A stretch of 64,000 nt of DNA from Cheilinus undulatus (lineage: Eukaryota > Chordata > Actinopteri > Labriformes > Labridae). The notes under the pieces were generated by a model. The model was not told the DNA's origin. It searched no databases and was given only the letters and a program-made list of their open reading frames with translations. This document shows, one piece after another, positions 1 to 12,264 of this stretch. The first letter of the stretch is position 1. Each line of letters opens with the position of its first letter. The DNA is taken from assembly GCF_018320785.1 (NCBI RefSeq), contig NC_054886.1, forward strand, positions 31,913,732-31,977,731, written 5' to 3'. The position numbers and the translations under genes are program-made.

Positions 1-229
1 ATCCTCCCCTGAAGATAAAAAGACACACTTATCAAGGATCAGGAGCTCTCTGCTCTGAGAGCTCACTGGGACACACAGATGGGTGATATTTGTGACATTT
101 TGTAAACTTTATATGTAATCCTTAATAAACTTTGGGTAGATGACCATTTAAGCCGAACTAATGCTCTCTTTGTCCATCTGCCAATCAAAGAACAGCACAA
201 AATACTGACAGATAACCAACACAACTGGG

Positions 230-490
230 AGTAATTTTCACACTCTTCAGAGTTGATTAACCTGTGGTGTTAAGTTTTATTAACACTGTACACAGTAAGC
301 CAGTGTTTATTTTTTACTCAAGTTAATGAGTTGATTTTACTCTGAAATTTTAACACAGTGGAAAGAGCTGTCTTAACACCAATTCTGATAAGGACCAAAT
401 AGAGTACCTCTGATGTAGACCAAATGGACACAGTGTTAAATTTAACTCTTTAAGTGTTGATTTAACACTGCATAATTTGCTGTGTAGAAA
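230..490. repeat. TTAACACTG-type interspersed repeat
   Basis: AT-rich stretch in which TTAACAC/GTGTTAA motifs recur on both strands, for example near 270, 350, 375, 435 and 462. This looks like a decayed MITE of a kind frequent in teleost introns. Element ends were not resolved. No gene was seen in bases 1-660. Confidence 0.4.
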
Positions 491-590
491 TGACTAAAAT
501 GTGACTAAAACTAAAACAGATTTATTCTAAAGACTAAAACTGAGACTAAAATTAAAAATAGCTGCCAAAATTAACACTACCCAACCCCTA
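490..590 (-). repeat. TTTTAGTC-family repeat, copy 1
   Basis: The stretch reads as GACTAAAAC/TGACTAAAA units, the reverse complement of the TTTTAGTC-rich blocks at about 1440-1960, 29935-30397, 31344-31430 and 37640-37745. All of these share the phrase 'gctgccaaaattaac' or its complement. It is one dispersed family with several copies in the window; its class is unknown to me. Confidence 0.55.
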
Positions 591-684
591 AACATAGACC
601 ATTCACAGGCAGGAAGTGGGCAACCTAATGGATGACTTCACTCATGGTGCAGGTGTTTAACATTAAAAACAGTACTTTAAAACC

Positions 685-882
685 ATGGCAGAAAATAAAA
701 ATCTCCAAGCAGTGAACTGTAGCATACCTAAGAAGACAAAGGTCTGGAATAATCCATCAGTAAAACTACAAACCAGGAAACTCAACTGGGACAGTTGGAG
801 TAAAAATAGTATCCAGTTCCTCTCAGACATAACTGAAAATAATAAAGTTATTTCATATAAAGAGCTCCAGAACAAACTCGCT
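685..882 (+). pseudogene. LINE (L1/Tx1-like) reverse-transcriptase fragment
   Basis: An open stretch of 66 codons contains a 'VWNNPSVKL' segment, then 'NWDSW', then 'FLSDITENNKVISYKELQ'. This order resembles the region near the C-terminal end of the ORF2 protein of L1/Tx1-type non-LTR retrotransposons (WNNP, W..W, L.D, F/Y.EL). No flanking reverse-transcriptase motifs are readable, so it is a short dead fragment, not a host gene. The family assignment is from memory of motif order. Confidence 0.45.
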
Positions 883-1439
883 TAAATCAAACAAAGATTT
901 TTAGACTTCTACAGCTTTGGAACTAGACTATGTATCAATGTTTCATGTGATTCTGACAGAGTAAAATGTGTTTTATTTGTTATATTATGTTATGATATTG
1001 TAATGTAACGTTCAGAAAAGGGCTGTCTGACCCTGAAGTGGGAAGGATGAAAACTAATTCTGGAAAAAAAAAAAAAAAACAATGTAAAAACAATGATAAC
1101 CCACCAGAAACATGAGCAAAGGAATACCAACAGGCAACATCTAAACACTTCTAAACGCTCTGGCAAAGGGCATGATGGGAAAGCTTTGCCACCCAGATTT
1201 GAAATAGCATTGGAAGGAGCTTAGATCGACTGTCAAAGAACTCCAGCACTGAAGGCCATCCACTCTGAATGGAGTTCAAATCAACTCAGACATGTTTAAC
1301 ACGGAGAATTCAACACTCCGGTTTTTGCTGTTTATGTTGATATTTTGGGAAAGATTTCATCACTGGTAGAGTCAAAGATAAAAGGGACAAAACTATCAGA
1401 AAGGACATGCTTTTGAAAGGCATCATCCTTTTTACTAGA

Positions 1440-1960
1440 AACAGGAGCAGATACCAAGGGCAGCTATTTTAAATGTCAGTCTTAGTCTTCAGATTAAATG
1501 CCAGTCTTAGTTTTAGTCACATTTTAGTCATTTCTACTTGCTACAGTTTTAGTCAAGGAAAACTCAAAACATTTTAGTCTAGTTTTAGTCCATAAAAGTC
1601 CTCACAATTTAGTCTTTACTTTTAGTCCAAGCATTTATTTTCTTGCCTAAATCTGGTACCAAATCATGGCTGTGTGTTCTCTGCACTCTGCCAAACCTGG
1701 GTCCCTGCTTCCTACAGCTGGGGGACAAAACAACATACAGATGCGTTGTATTTTGACAGATTTACCCACAGAGGAGAAATGTCATGGATTTTGAATGTCT
1801 GATGAAAACTAAATAAGGTTTAAGCCTTGCGTTAATCATCTTTATGAAAACTAAACATACTTTCTGGCAGTTTTAATAAAAAATCTGCCTTAGTCTAGTT
1901 TTCTCATGGAAAAGTCTGTCGACGAACATTTTTAGGCATAGTTGACGAAATTTACACTGT
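1440..1960 (+). repeat. TTTTAGTC-family repeat, copy 2
   Basis: A run of 'TTTTAGTC' units with an internal segment ('ctctgcactctgccaaacctgggtccctgctt') that recurs almost unchanged near 30170-30210. The two copies therefore belong to one element of at least 500 bp rather than to simple sequence. No coding capacity is visible. Confidence 0.6.
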
Positions 1961-2192
1961 AAATTCAACTTTAATCTCAAAGTACACTGCATTTTTTTCC
2001 TTAACCTATTGCCCTAATCCTCTTCCATACAAAGCCACCTGAATTAGGGATAAATATGGCTTTATTGGGGTGCAAAATTACTGTATGTTACATTTTATTT
2101 TTAGATATTTTTTAAAAGAGTTGATGCTTTAAAGATGTGCACTTCTATTACTACAGGTCATGCCCTTAAATAGAGAGGGACCCAACTGCAGT

Positions 2193-2458
2193 CAAGATGG
2201 CCGACATGGGCGTTGCTATACATCCAATCCATGCCGTAAGTCCCAAGCGGAAGTTCCTTCTTCATGTTGGACTCAGCTGCCAGTGTTTGTCAGTCTTTTT
2301 CCCGCCTAAGCCTAACCCTTGGTGCTGGATCTCAAATACATCACCTTCCCCACTGCCTTACCCTGAACCTAACCACTCAGGTTTTAATGCCTAAGCCTAA
2401 CTTTGGACGTACGGAATTGAGACTTCCGGTATGGATTGGATGTATGTCGGCCATCTTG
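2193..2458. mobile_element. MITE with CAAGATGGCCGACAT inverted ends
   Basis: The left end CAAGATGGCCGACATGGG is mirrored by ATGTCGGCCATCTTG at the right end. The inverted similarity continues inward through the 'catccaatccat' and 'ggaagt' segments for about 50 bp with small indels. At 266 bp with no transposase it is a non-autonomous DNA element. I could not identify a clear target duplication. Confidence 0.75.
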
Positions 2459-2794
2459 TCTGCATCAAGGTACTCTTGGTTAAATAAGGTTGGTTTGGTT
2501 TAATAAGTCGCAGCAAACTCCAAGAGGCGAGAGAAGGGCTGGTGGAACAAACCAAACCACCACTCGTTTTTACATTGAACCAGCTCTAGTTCTCTGTCTG
2601 GACCAGGACCAGCACTGGGGCTTTTAAAATCTTTAACACATTGTTTTGTATCTAAAATTTGAGTTATCATTCAATCCTATGATAAAAATGTAGAATCAGG
2701 AGAGTATTGGAGGATAATTGAGTGTTCTTGTGAGTCTTGGACCCCTGGTGATTTCCCAGTTATTGGTACATTCCAATGCTCAAACGTTTAATTG

Positions 2795-2880
2795 CAGCTT
2801 TTACTTTCACTTCTGCCAGTGACCGTCCACCGACGCTTTAACTGCCATCTAACAGGATATTTAAACGCCGCCGTAGACTG
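2795..2880 (+). promoter_or_regulatory. Putative gene A promoter, ISRE-like motif
   Basis: TTTCACTTCT at 2805-2814 is, on the minus strand, AGAAGTGAAA, one mismatch from the IRF core GAAANNGAAA. It lies about 140 bp before the donor of the untranslated exon; gene B has a perfect version at an equivalent place. An AT-rich 'atatttaa' at about 2862 could act as a TATA element. Motif reading only. Confidence 0.35.
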
Positions 2881-2945
2881 GACAAGTGAAGACTCTTCAG
2901 GTGAAAATGTGACGCAGAGATTAACAGTAGCTGCTCCACAAACAT
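2880..2945 (+). other. Gene A 5' untranslated exon
   Basis: The segment ends in AAACAT|GTAAGT, a strong donor, and is clearly related to 9200-9256 upstream of gene B (shared GATTAACA.TAG, TCCACAA.CATGTAAGTAAA). Conservation between the paralogues at the exon end argues for a real first exon spliced to the signal-peptide exon at 4401. The 5' edge is approximate. Confidence 0.5.
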
Positions 2946-3736
2946 GTAAGTAAACCAGTCTTTACTTGTCTCCTATCATCTTCATCATTAAATTTGTTTA
3001 CATTGGGGGACAAGTTCACCAGCAGAAAACAGCGTTAAAAGGCATCGAAGTTTAAACGTGTTGGTGTTTTTATCACAAGAGGAAAAATGTTCATAACCTC
3101 CAATACAAGTAGCCTGTATATTTGGTGGTCTTCCTCACTATCGAACACGTTCAGTCTTTAACAAAAGAAAAATCGTAACACGACGTGGAGTTGGATTTAG
3201 ACTCTTTTTTATTAGTTATTGATCGAATATCGATGTCAGTTTGGAATCGATGCGTTTGAGTTGCTCTGACTGCGTCACACAGTTGTTTACAAGTAGACTA
3301 GAACAGGAAGCCTCAAGAGATCATGATGTGATGTGAACTGGTCTATATTTTAACAACTTTTAAATGTGCACAACATGACAAATACTCTCTTTGGTTCCTT
3401 TTTTTGGAAAGTAAATTTGATAAAGTGCCTTCTCAGGTCCTAACAGAATTTGACAAGGTGTCTTCAAAGGGGCAAAACGTGTGTGTTGATGTCCCACAGT
3501 ATACAGCAGGTGCAGAGAAAATGTTTCTCAAATTTAATGAAATTTTACTTTAAAAATAAAACATTTAGTCCCAGTCTATTTGGAATAAAATCCCCTGTGC
3601 TTGCAGAGTAATGTTTACAGCGTTTTTTTTTTTACTCAGAGTATGCATGCAGTCAGGAAGTCATGTGAGCTGTGTGACAAACAGGAAGGAAAACAAAAGG
3701 GTGCAGACACATTTGTGTGAGTTTAACCTTTCAATT

Positions 3737-4285
3737 ATGTGTTTAAAGTGCCAGTTATAGGCCTAATAAAGGGTGAAATGTGGTAAATACTGGCAAATAC
3801 AGGCTTGAAAGTAGTGAAAAGGCGTTCATAGAAGCAAAACTGCATTACCATGGGCAAAAAATGGTAGGAAGTGGCAATATATGGGGTAAAAGTGGCAAAA
3901 ATCTGCAGGAAAAATGATGGAAAAGGTTTAGAGTGGAAAATGGCTGAAAAGGGGCACTAATGGGCAGGAAAGGTGCAAAAATGTGTTTAAAGAGACAATA
4001 TTGGGTGTTTTAAAGTGTGAAATGAGGTTAAAACTGGCAAAAAGAGGTTAAAAACAGTAAAAAGGATGCTGATTGGCAAAAATAGGTTAGCGTGGTCAAA
4101 TGAATAGGTGGAAATTGTCAAATGGGATATTTGGAGCAAAATTCTGCAGATTAAGTGGTGGAAAGGGTTTAAAAAGTGTCAAAACTTTGCTTAAAGTGGA
4201 AAAAATGGGCAGGAAATGTGATGGAAATGGGATAAAATATGGTAAAAATGGGTGAAAATGGTTAAAAAGGGTTAAATAGCAGCAA
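3737..4285 (+). repeat. Degenerate GTGGCAAAAATGGTTAAA array, block 1
   Basis: Irregular reiteration of words such as 'ggcaaaaa', 'gggttaaa', 'agtgg' and 'ggaaaatgg', with no fixed period. It fills most of the gene A first intron before the signal-peptide exon. Related blocks occur at 28604-28870, 40325-42350, 47830-48190, 51045-51290 and 56600-58075. Confidence 0.65.
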
Positions 4286-4406
4286 AAACAAAACAACTTT
4301 GAACATCAGAACTCAATAACAGTTTGACACACTGCTAGCCACGATGCTAACACCAGTGCTATCTCTAGTCTTTAATCATAACTCTGTTTCCTCTCTCAAG
4401 GAGAAG

Positions 4407-5727
4407 ATGATCTACTGGATCCTGCTGCTCTTCAGCCTGACCAGCTGTGTCTCTGGTTAGTTCATCTTCACTTCATCACACACTCAGAGAAAACAGGAAA
4501 CACACTCTCAGGGCGACAAAGCACTGCACAGCTTTTGCACCTGCTAAGCACTTTTCTACCTCTTGTAAACACACAACACGCTTACAGACACACACACTTA
4601 AGCAAGTGAAGAAATCTGACCATAAACTGATGAAATAATTAAGTTTTTAACATGCTTTTAAAAGTGTCTAATGTGAATTAACCCTTTAAAGCCTTAAACT
4701 GCAAATAAGAGCCTGAAAATTCTCTTATTTTGGAGCTGAGATGTTTATTTTACCTTCTACTGAAATCCAAGAAAAAAGGGAAAAAATGCTGTGAAATTTC
4801 TTATACATACTTTTGTATGCATTAGGCATTTCTGGCAGTTAACAATCTGGAGAGAAATTTAAACATTTACATTCATCATCATGGACTACAGCCCTAGTTT
4901 TAATGGAATCAGGCCCCAGGTCAGAACAAAGACCTCACCTTCCTCGTTTTCCCTCTCAGCCTCTCCAGGAACGAATAAAGTGACGCTGACTCAGCCGTCC
5001 CATGAAGCAGAATCAGAGGAGAACCAGAACGTCACACTGGAGTGGACGTTCACAGCTGTGGACAACTTCTTGGTGGACACCCTTCAGATCCTCTGTGACA
5101 TGACCTCTGATCTCAAAGCTTCAGTCCTGTTTGATTTCACTGAAGGCGTCGGGATCACACCGAAGGATGGAGAGTTTGCAGGACGAGTTCACTGGGACAA
5201 AGACGCCATCAGAGATGGACGGATCCGGCTTCGCCTGTCCTCGCTCAGGATGAATGACTCGGGTCGGTATGGGTGTGTGGTGTGGGCGGGGCAAACTTCC
5301 AACAAGAGCTCCTACAAGCTCCGTGTGACTGGTAGGTGAACTCGGCTCACCTCAGCAGTGTTTTAGATTAAATAATCTCTCAGTGTTATCTGTAGCCTTT
5401 ATTTTAGATTTTTATTCTCAATGTCTTTTGACAGACAGATCTGTTCTTCTTACAGCAGCGAGGGCTCGGCGTGAACCAGTGACTGAACCAGTAGCCAAAC
5501 CAGTGACTTTGTCTGAGAAACCAAATGTGGAACGCTGGGGGTGGAAAGGCATCCTCGCTTTACTGGCAATGACGTCTGGATTCATCGCTTTAGTGGTTGC
5601 TTTTACACTTAACAGTCTTTACATTTTGCGCTTTTTCAAAGGAAAGTTCAAGCAAATTATAACCTACCAGAAAACTGAAATGCGCACCTTATTCTCTGAA
5701 GGTCACAGACCTGAAATAAGTGTGTAG
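4407..5727 (+). CDS. Gene A: single V-set Ig type I membrane receptor
   Basis: Coding exons are 4407-4455, 4960-5331 and 5456-5727, joined by phase-1 introns (693 nt, 230 aa). Residues 1-17 form a signal peptide (start MIYWILLLF). Residues 18-140 are one V-set domain with NVTLEWTF, the DGRIRLRL strand and an F-strand motif DSGRYGC. Residues 147-165 are a Pro/Val-rich stalk, 173-198 a membrane span preceded by WGWKG, and 199-230 a basic tail with one tyrosine (Y211, ITYQKT). That is ITIM-like but lacks the +3 aliphatic residue. The usual B-strand Cys is Trp45, and a Cys sits at 62 instead. Likely a teleost-specific cell-surface immune receptor or ligand (B7/PD-L1-like or NITR-like annotation is common for such genes), but ligand and role are unknown. 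Two acceptors 21 nt apart (5435, 5456) are both open in frame; I chose the second by comparison with gene B. Confidence 0.8.
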
Positions 5728-5879
5728 CAATTTTACTTTTGCACTTTAAAACACATCTCAGACAAAGTCAGAGGGGACAATTCGCTGGTCTTGGCCTTAA
5801 AAAGTAAGGTCCAGGGCCACGCTCCAGGAGAATTTTCTCCCCATAAGGCATTCAAATGTATGGCGGCACTTTTCTGCCA

Positions 5880-7330
5880 CTTAAAATAGAAAAAAAAAAG
5901 TCAGGTAAGGATTTTTTTTTTTAAATCCCTTAAGTTAAAATTATGAGGGATTATGACATCCCGAGTCAAAGCAAGTCAAAATAATGATTTAATTATTAGA
6001 TAAAAAAACATACCTATGAGATACAAAGTCAAGAGTATGAAATAAAAACTCAATATTTTGAGATTAAGAGTATAAAAATTTCATATTTCTGAGATAAAGA
6101 GTCCAAATTTTGACATAGCATGTCTAATTTATTGAAAAAATAGATTAAAAGTTAGAATCAAATAATAAAAAGAGAAAACTGAGATAAAAGTTTTTTTAAA
6201 AAATCTGAGATAAAAATTCAAAACCTTGAGATAAAAGTGTTTAAAAAACTGAAATAAAAAGTCCATACTGTGAGATGAAAGTTAAAAAAAATGTGATTAA
6301 AAAGTTTAAGCAAAGGTAAAGTTAAAAATATAAGATGAATTGAAATTATGAGATTAAAAGCCATATGTTTGACAGATGGTCAGAAGTTATGAGATGAAAA
6401 AAATAAAACTTTGTAACGAGAACTAAAAAATTTGATGGAAAGTCAAAATTATGAGATAAAAATATTTTTAAGATTAAAAGTCTGTATTCTCAAATATAAT
6501 TCAAAATAATCACATAATTAGTCAGTATGATACGCTAAAATATTGGTTATGAGATAAAAAAAAACATAAGATGTAAAATTATTGTCAAACTTATGACAAA
6601 AATGCTATATTGTTAGATTTTTTTTAAACTATCTTTTTTAGCACCTAAAATGCAACATTTCTTGTGTGGACGAGAGTTGCAGGGTTCTCAAGATAAAATT
6701 GTGTGATAGAAAAATAAGAAAATTCAGAAATATGTGAAATGAAAATTAAAAGATAAAAAATTTATAATTATAGCATAGAAGGTCAGAATTATGGGATAAA
6801 AAAAATATTTTTGAGATTAAAAGTCCATATTCTGAGATTTAATTCAAAATAGTCACATAATTAGTCGGTATGATGATCTAAAAAATTGGTTATGACATTT
6901 TAAAAAATAAATTATAATTGTTAAATTATTGTCAAAGTTATGAGAAAAGTATCTCAAGATAAATTTATTCACAACTAAAATGCTAAATTTTTTCTGCAGA
7001 CAGGAGTTTCAGGGTTCTAAAGATAACAAAATTATGAGATAGAAAAGCATAGAAGTTCAAAATGATGAGATAAAAACTATAGTTATGAGATGAAAAGTAT
7101 AAATTTAAGATAAAGTTTGAAATTATGACATAAGAAGTCAACACCAGCTTCTTTTCATGAATTACTTTAACAAAATCATGACTCACTATCTCATCATTTA
7201 AACTTTTACTCTCATAACTCTGGTTTTTATCCCATAATGATGAATTATTTCAGAATTTTGACTTGTTATATACTTATTTTATTATGATTTATATTTCACT
7301 CATTACCTTATTTTAGTGTTTTTCCTTTTA
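5880..7330 (+). repeat. Degenerate GAGATAAAAGTCAAAATTATG array
   Basis: About 1.4 kb downstream of gene A is built from loosely repeated 'gagataaaa', 'agtcaaaat' and 'attatgaga' words without a constant period. Part of it may be transcribed as 3' UTR if gene A uses the AATAAA at about 7415 or 8472. A related block in the opposite orientation lies at 35800-36420. Confidence 0.65.
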
Positions 7331-9060
7331 AGTGGCGGACATGGACTTCTACACAGATGGCCTTTTTTCTGGACAAGATTTGAAATGCCAAAGAACCTGT
7401 ATGTCACTGGGGTAAATAAATGCTTCCATCTCAGATTAATAATCCCTCAGAGTCAACATTTCTAGCATCTAACTGTTCCAGAACAACCGTCGTTTCCAAT
7501 TAGACATGAGACAGATGTCTGTTTATCTCTAAATATACAGACAACACCTCTCAGTGTTCAACAACAGGAAGTGCACTTTGATAGCGATGGATGGAAGCCT
7601 GATAGAAATTACCCGTAGCCATGGAGGAAAGGATAATTCTGTAGTTTAGAATATGTGCTTGGAAATTGATCACGGCAAATATGAGACAAAAATTGCACAT
7701 CCAGAAAAAAGAATATTGCATATTTTTTTAAGCATTTCATTCCAAAGACGTATAAAAGCCAAACGAGCCAGGCCAAGCTAAGTTGTTGAGTCATTTTAAT
7801 GTTTGTTTGTTAGCTAACCTGTTCTTTTCCAACTCTGCCTCCTCACTTTTCGCTTCACAAAGGGAAGTCAACATTTCTGATGATTTTCTGTGGAGGTCTG
7901 TGGGCAGAATGACCAAGTTCAAGACGTGATTGTCTCATGACACTGGAGCTTAGCAATAGATCAGTTTGGTAGATTTCTTTTCTTTTCTTTTCTCCAGGAC
8001 ATAAACTTGTTTATTTGAGCTGTAAAGTTAAATGAAGCTCAGATCAGCTCACTTTTTCAACTAGCCTCTAGTGGCCAATCAAAGAACTGCACTTTTAAGC
8101 ACTTAGCATTTTAGCGTTCCTTCTTTTGAGAACTTATTACTTATTTTTGATTAATTTTTCAGTAATGTTGTTTTAAACATTTTTCAACGTACAAATTGTT
8201 TCATCTGCACATCACTTTCGTTGTTTTTATCGTGTTTATTTTTGGCATTGTCTGAATACTTTGTTAAAAAATGGTGCATTAATTTCAAAGGAGCATGTTC
8301 TGTACATATTTTTTTGTTTTAAATGTAATAATTGTATCTGATATTCCTTAATGTATACTGTAACATATCCAGTGTCTGACTCAATATTTATATTTTTCCT
8401 GCTGATTGTACATTTTTATAATTTCAATTCAAACATCTGTGTGGCACTGAAAATATATTTTTTAAGATTGTAATAAACTAATAATGTCACTGTCTTTCAA
8501 TAAAAATAAAATAAAGTTTTTTATACATGGTAAAATGTCTTCATATCCTTTTTCAGCCACGTTTCAGTCGCTTGAGTGGTTTCAGTTTGAATCAAAGCAA
8601 AGAGACATCTTTTTTCAGTGTTTAATCATATTGTTATTTTCTTCCCAGCAAAGTAACTCAAATAAAAAAAAAAAAAAAAACGTTTAAAGCCATACTTATC
8701 AACTAGTTTGTCAGGACCTAAAAGTGGCTTACATATCTATGTTCAGTGGGTCACAGATGTTTACCTGGAAAATAATATGTGGGAAAATTCTATGATGAGC
8801 TTTTATTTTGAAGGATGTGTACCTGTGTCTTGTCCATTTAACTTTTATTATAGAGGTGTGACTTTGCCTGAACAGCCTGGTTGGAGAGCTATTCTCTTGT
8901 TGGTCTTGTCAATAAGGAAAAATCATATTTTACTGTAAACTTTAAATGAAATACTTTGTAGTTTTACTCGAGTAGATTAAGTCCATTTTAACCAAAGCAT
9001 TCTGGAGTATTATAGTCGTACTTTTTTCCACCTCTCTCACACATGCAAACTCAGCTGTTT
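7331..9060. other. Intergenic: no gene seen
   Basis: AT-rich sequence between genes A and B. It contains several AATAAA signals (about 7415, 8472, 8499) that could end gene A transcripts, and an A-run near 8663. I found no conserved coding frame or recognisable transposon. Confidence 0.4.
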
Positions 9061-9070
9061 ATACACGTTA

Positions 9071-9190
9071 ACTTACTTTCACTTTCACATCCAATGCCCT
9101 CTAGCTCCTCCCTCCTTTCTCTCCTCTCCCCATCGAAATACAGCTGATGCAAGCTATTCATTGATCAAGATGGTGCAAACTGCAGAGCAG
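9071..9190 (+). promoter_or_regulatory. Putative gene B promoter with perfect IRF motif
   Basis: TTTCACTTTC at 9077-9086 is GAAAGTGAAA on the minus strand, a perfect GAAANNGAAA interferon-regulatory-factor site. It lies about 180 bp upstream of the donor of the untranslated exon shared with gene A. This suggests, without proving, interferon-responsive transcription. Confidence 0.4.
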
Positions 9191-9194
9191 CTGA

Positions 9195-9256
9195 TGACCC
9201 TTCAGCTGACAAGGTGCTGTAGATCTACGGATTAACACTAGTTCGTCCACAAGCAT
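9195..9256 (+). other. Gene B 5' untranslated exon
   Basis: Homologous to the gene A first exon and ending at GCAT|GTAAGTAAA. It should splice over a 3.8 kb intron to the acceptor at 13059/13060. The 5' edge is approximate. Confidence 0.5.
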
Positions 9257-9929
9257 GTAAGTAAATAGGCTACTTCATTGCCTTTCTTGTTCACCGACTG
9301 CGCTTTATTGACTTTTAGTACACGTGAATGACACGGTTGAAATTTACAAACAACTCACAGTGAGGAGAAAACCGCTTTAAACCGGATCTTAGTTAAAGTT
9401 GGTGTTTTTGTTTCTTTAATTACTGCCAGAAACTTTCGGGATTTTATCCAAAGTTGCACGAGTTGGAAAATAAACAGCAGTGTTACAGTTATAATAGTTA
9501 CCGTGTAAACTGGTGCCCTCCAACCTGTGACTGCCGTGACACCACGGCCGTTAATGACGAAACATGCTTTAATTAATACCGTTTATGCCGCTTTTGTTCA
9601 GTGTGGTGTCATAAATACTCAGCATATGTGTCTTTATAGGAAAACAAACAAAAACGACATGAGGCGGAGCACTTTTAGTCCTCGACGGTCGAATACGGTT
9701 TAATGTCATCAGGTAACACGGTCACTTTAACAGCGCAGAGAAGCTACCGGGACTTGAAGTTGAATTTAGACAGAATTACTTTGTTTTAATGCATATTGGG
9801 CGACTATCTGTTGTAAATGTTAACGTTTGTAATCGTTACTTTTAAGTTTTATAACCTAAGAAACGGTGAAGTTGTTTATGGGGGGACTCGATCCTCATAA
9901 CACACATACTTCCGGTGTTATCGCCCTAC

Positions 9930-11110
9930 TGGGTTCCGTTCAAAAAGTCCCAAATATTACCTCCTAAGTCCTTTCCTATTCCCTGTCACCCCGGTGAAAA
10001 ACGTCACAGGGTCAAGGCAAAGTGGGAGTAAGTGGATAGGAAAGGAGAACTGGCGATTAAGGAATCTGACTGCACTTTCCCTAGTCGGATGTTACGGACG
10101 TGACGTCTGTTTTTTGTGTAAAAACTACAATTTAACGTTGATGGACTACAAAATTCGCATCCACCACTCAGTGCGTTCTCTGTGTTATGTGCTGCGAGTG
10201 AAACGCTAAAATGTCAGAGATATGAGCTCATTAAGATTTGTATTTGCCAAAGTCTCTTCAGGGAGAGGAACTGTGACCGTGAACATCCAGAACAGCAGAA
10301 ACTTTTCTCTTAAACTGAACTTTCTGCTAAGTCAATACGACTAGATGAATAATGTTCAAGTCCTTTTATTCCACAACGCTATTATATTGTTTTGCTTTAT
10401 CCCCTACCTATCAGTTTTCTCTTTAATTTTCTCATCTCTGTTAATTAGTCTACTCTGGTCCCGTCTTTCTTTAAGCTTGTTATGTGAAAAGCTCTATAAA
10501 CCGTGTCTTCCCTGCGTAGTTATGATGATAGATATTATATTCACAACATGGCAACATCCCGACTTGATCAATTTTATTGGTTGTGATTTACAAACGTTTA
10601 TCACATTTACTTTAATATTTCAAAATAGCAAAACAAATACAGTTTAAAATAGACTGATCAGTTTACTATTTGAGTAAAATGGAAATGAGAAGAAATAAAA
10701 TCGTTTACATAAGTTGAATGACAAAGTTTACATGTCTCTAATATTCCTCTGTTCATCCCTACTGCTCTCCGTTTATCACATTGATTTTAAGTTTGACTGA
10801 ATTTTACTGTTTAAATCGGGGTAAGTAAAGCTACAGTCAAGTTATTCACTTGTTCTGATGAGCGGTCAACAGGTGCGTCACTTTAAATGATGTTTACGCA
10901 AAGAATTGTGGGTTGTCTTTTCATCTCTCCTTTGGTGAAGGATGGTCCAGTGTTTATTAGGCTAAAGGAGATAAAAAAGGAAATAATGAAGCTCCTTTCC
11001 TTTTCAGTTGAAGAATTTGAACGGCCTTTATCATGGCCAACACAAAAATACTTCTGGGCTGTTTCACTCAGTTAGGAACCTTCCTAAGCAAAATAGATTA
11101 TTTGAACGGA
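9930..11110. mobile_element. Probable DNA transposon remnant, GGGT(T)CCGTTCAAA ends
   Basis: The left end GGGTTCCGTTCAAAAAGTCCC is mirrored at about 11080-11110 by a stretch whose complement reads GGGGTCCGTTCAAATAATC, followed on both sides by CCTAAGT/CTTAGG-like motifs. No transposase frame was recognised. It lies in the gene B first intron. Confidence 0.45.
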
Positions 11111-11386
11111 CCCCTGGTTTCCACACTAACTGGTTTCCATGATCCAGCTTTTTGTGCGTTTACCTAATGTCCTCCTCCGCAGTCGCAGATTCGACACACG
11201 TTCACAAACATATCAACGGCGATTCACAAGTCGCATCTCCTATCTGTTGCAGCTAAAATGTTTGAATGGGTGAGCAGTGCGTCACAGTTGCCAACCAAAG
11301 ATTAAAAAACATGGAAAATAAGCTTTTGTACACACGAGCAAAGATGGTCTCGATCCCACGAGAGTTAACACCCCAAAAGACCAACT

Positions 11387-12062
11387 CTGTGTCCGAAATC
11401 ACTCCCTATTCACTATATAGTGAATACGCCATTTTGTAGTGGTGTCCGAATTCTGAGTGAGCATTCCCACAATGCATGTTGAAAAGTAGTGAACAACCGA
11501 TGGTCACTAGCCCAGTAATATTTACCATCATGGATCATGGATGCTGCTCTCAAACATGATGGACGAATGAGAGGAGCACAGGAACACATATAAAAACTTT
11601 ATTTAAGACTTTTTTGTTAATTGGTTTTAGCCAAATCTGTAAGAAACTGTTAAGGACTTAAAACGGAGTAACTCTGAGGATTACAAGACATGAGACCATC
11701 ATCTTTATGCAAAAATAAGTTATATTACACACAAAAATGTAGACTATTTTGCCACTAAAGACAAAAGCTTTTTTATCTATTATTATTTTTCTTTTTGGGG
11801 GGAAAATACATCACATTTAGTGTAAATTTTCAGTGAAATTCTACCATTAATTTCAATCCTCAGCCATTGTCATCAAAATCTATGAGCCGTTGTTGCTAAA
11901 TGTTTGAATTGCGAGACGGCGATGACGTTATTTCCCGTGGCCGGAGTAGTGTCCGAAATCATTTTTGTGTTTTGCAGTTGAGTCCTTTATACAGCCCACT
12001 ATATACTTTTCACTATAGAGTGGCTAGGGAGTAGTGAATGAGCGAGTGGTTTCGGACACAGC
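11387..12062. mobile_element. MITE with CTGTGTCCGAAA inverted ends
   Basis: CTGTGTCCGAAATCACTCC at the left is mirrored by GAGTGGTTTCGGACACAG at the right. Inside both ends are 'ttcactatatag' / 'ctatagtgaaaag' motifs. It is about 675 bp with no readable coding capacity, in the gene B first intron. Confidence 0.7.
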
Positions 12063-12264
12063 CCAAAGCTTTCTGCGTAGCCCCGAGAGCCACGACGATC
12101 ACAGCAAAGGTGCTCACCTGACAGGTATAAATCGACTACATCAGCAGGAAGGAAACATTTGGGCCTGGCAGATCTAAAACAACTGGTTCCCCTGAGTTTG
12201 TGTCAACAAACTCTTTTTTTTCTCCACACTATGGCTAGATTAAATACTACACTGTACCCCCCAC

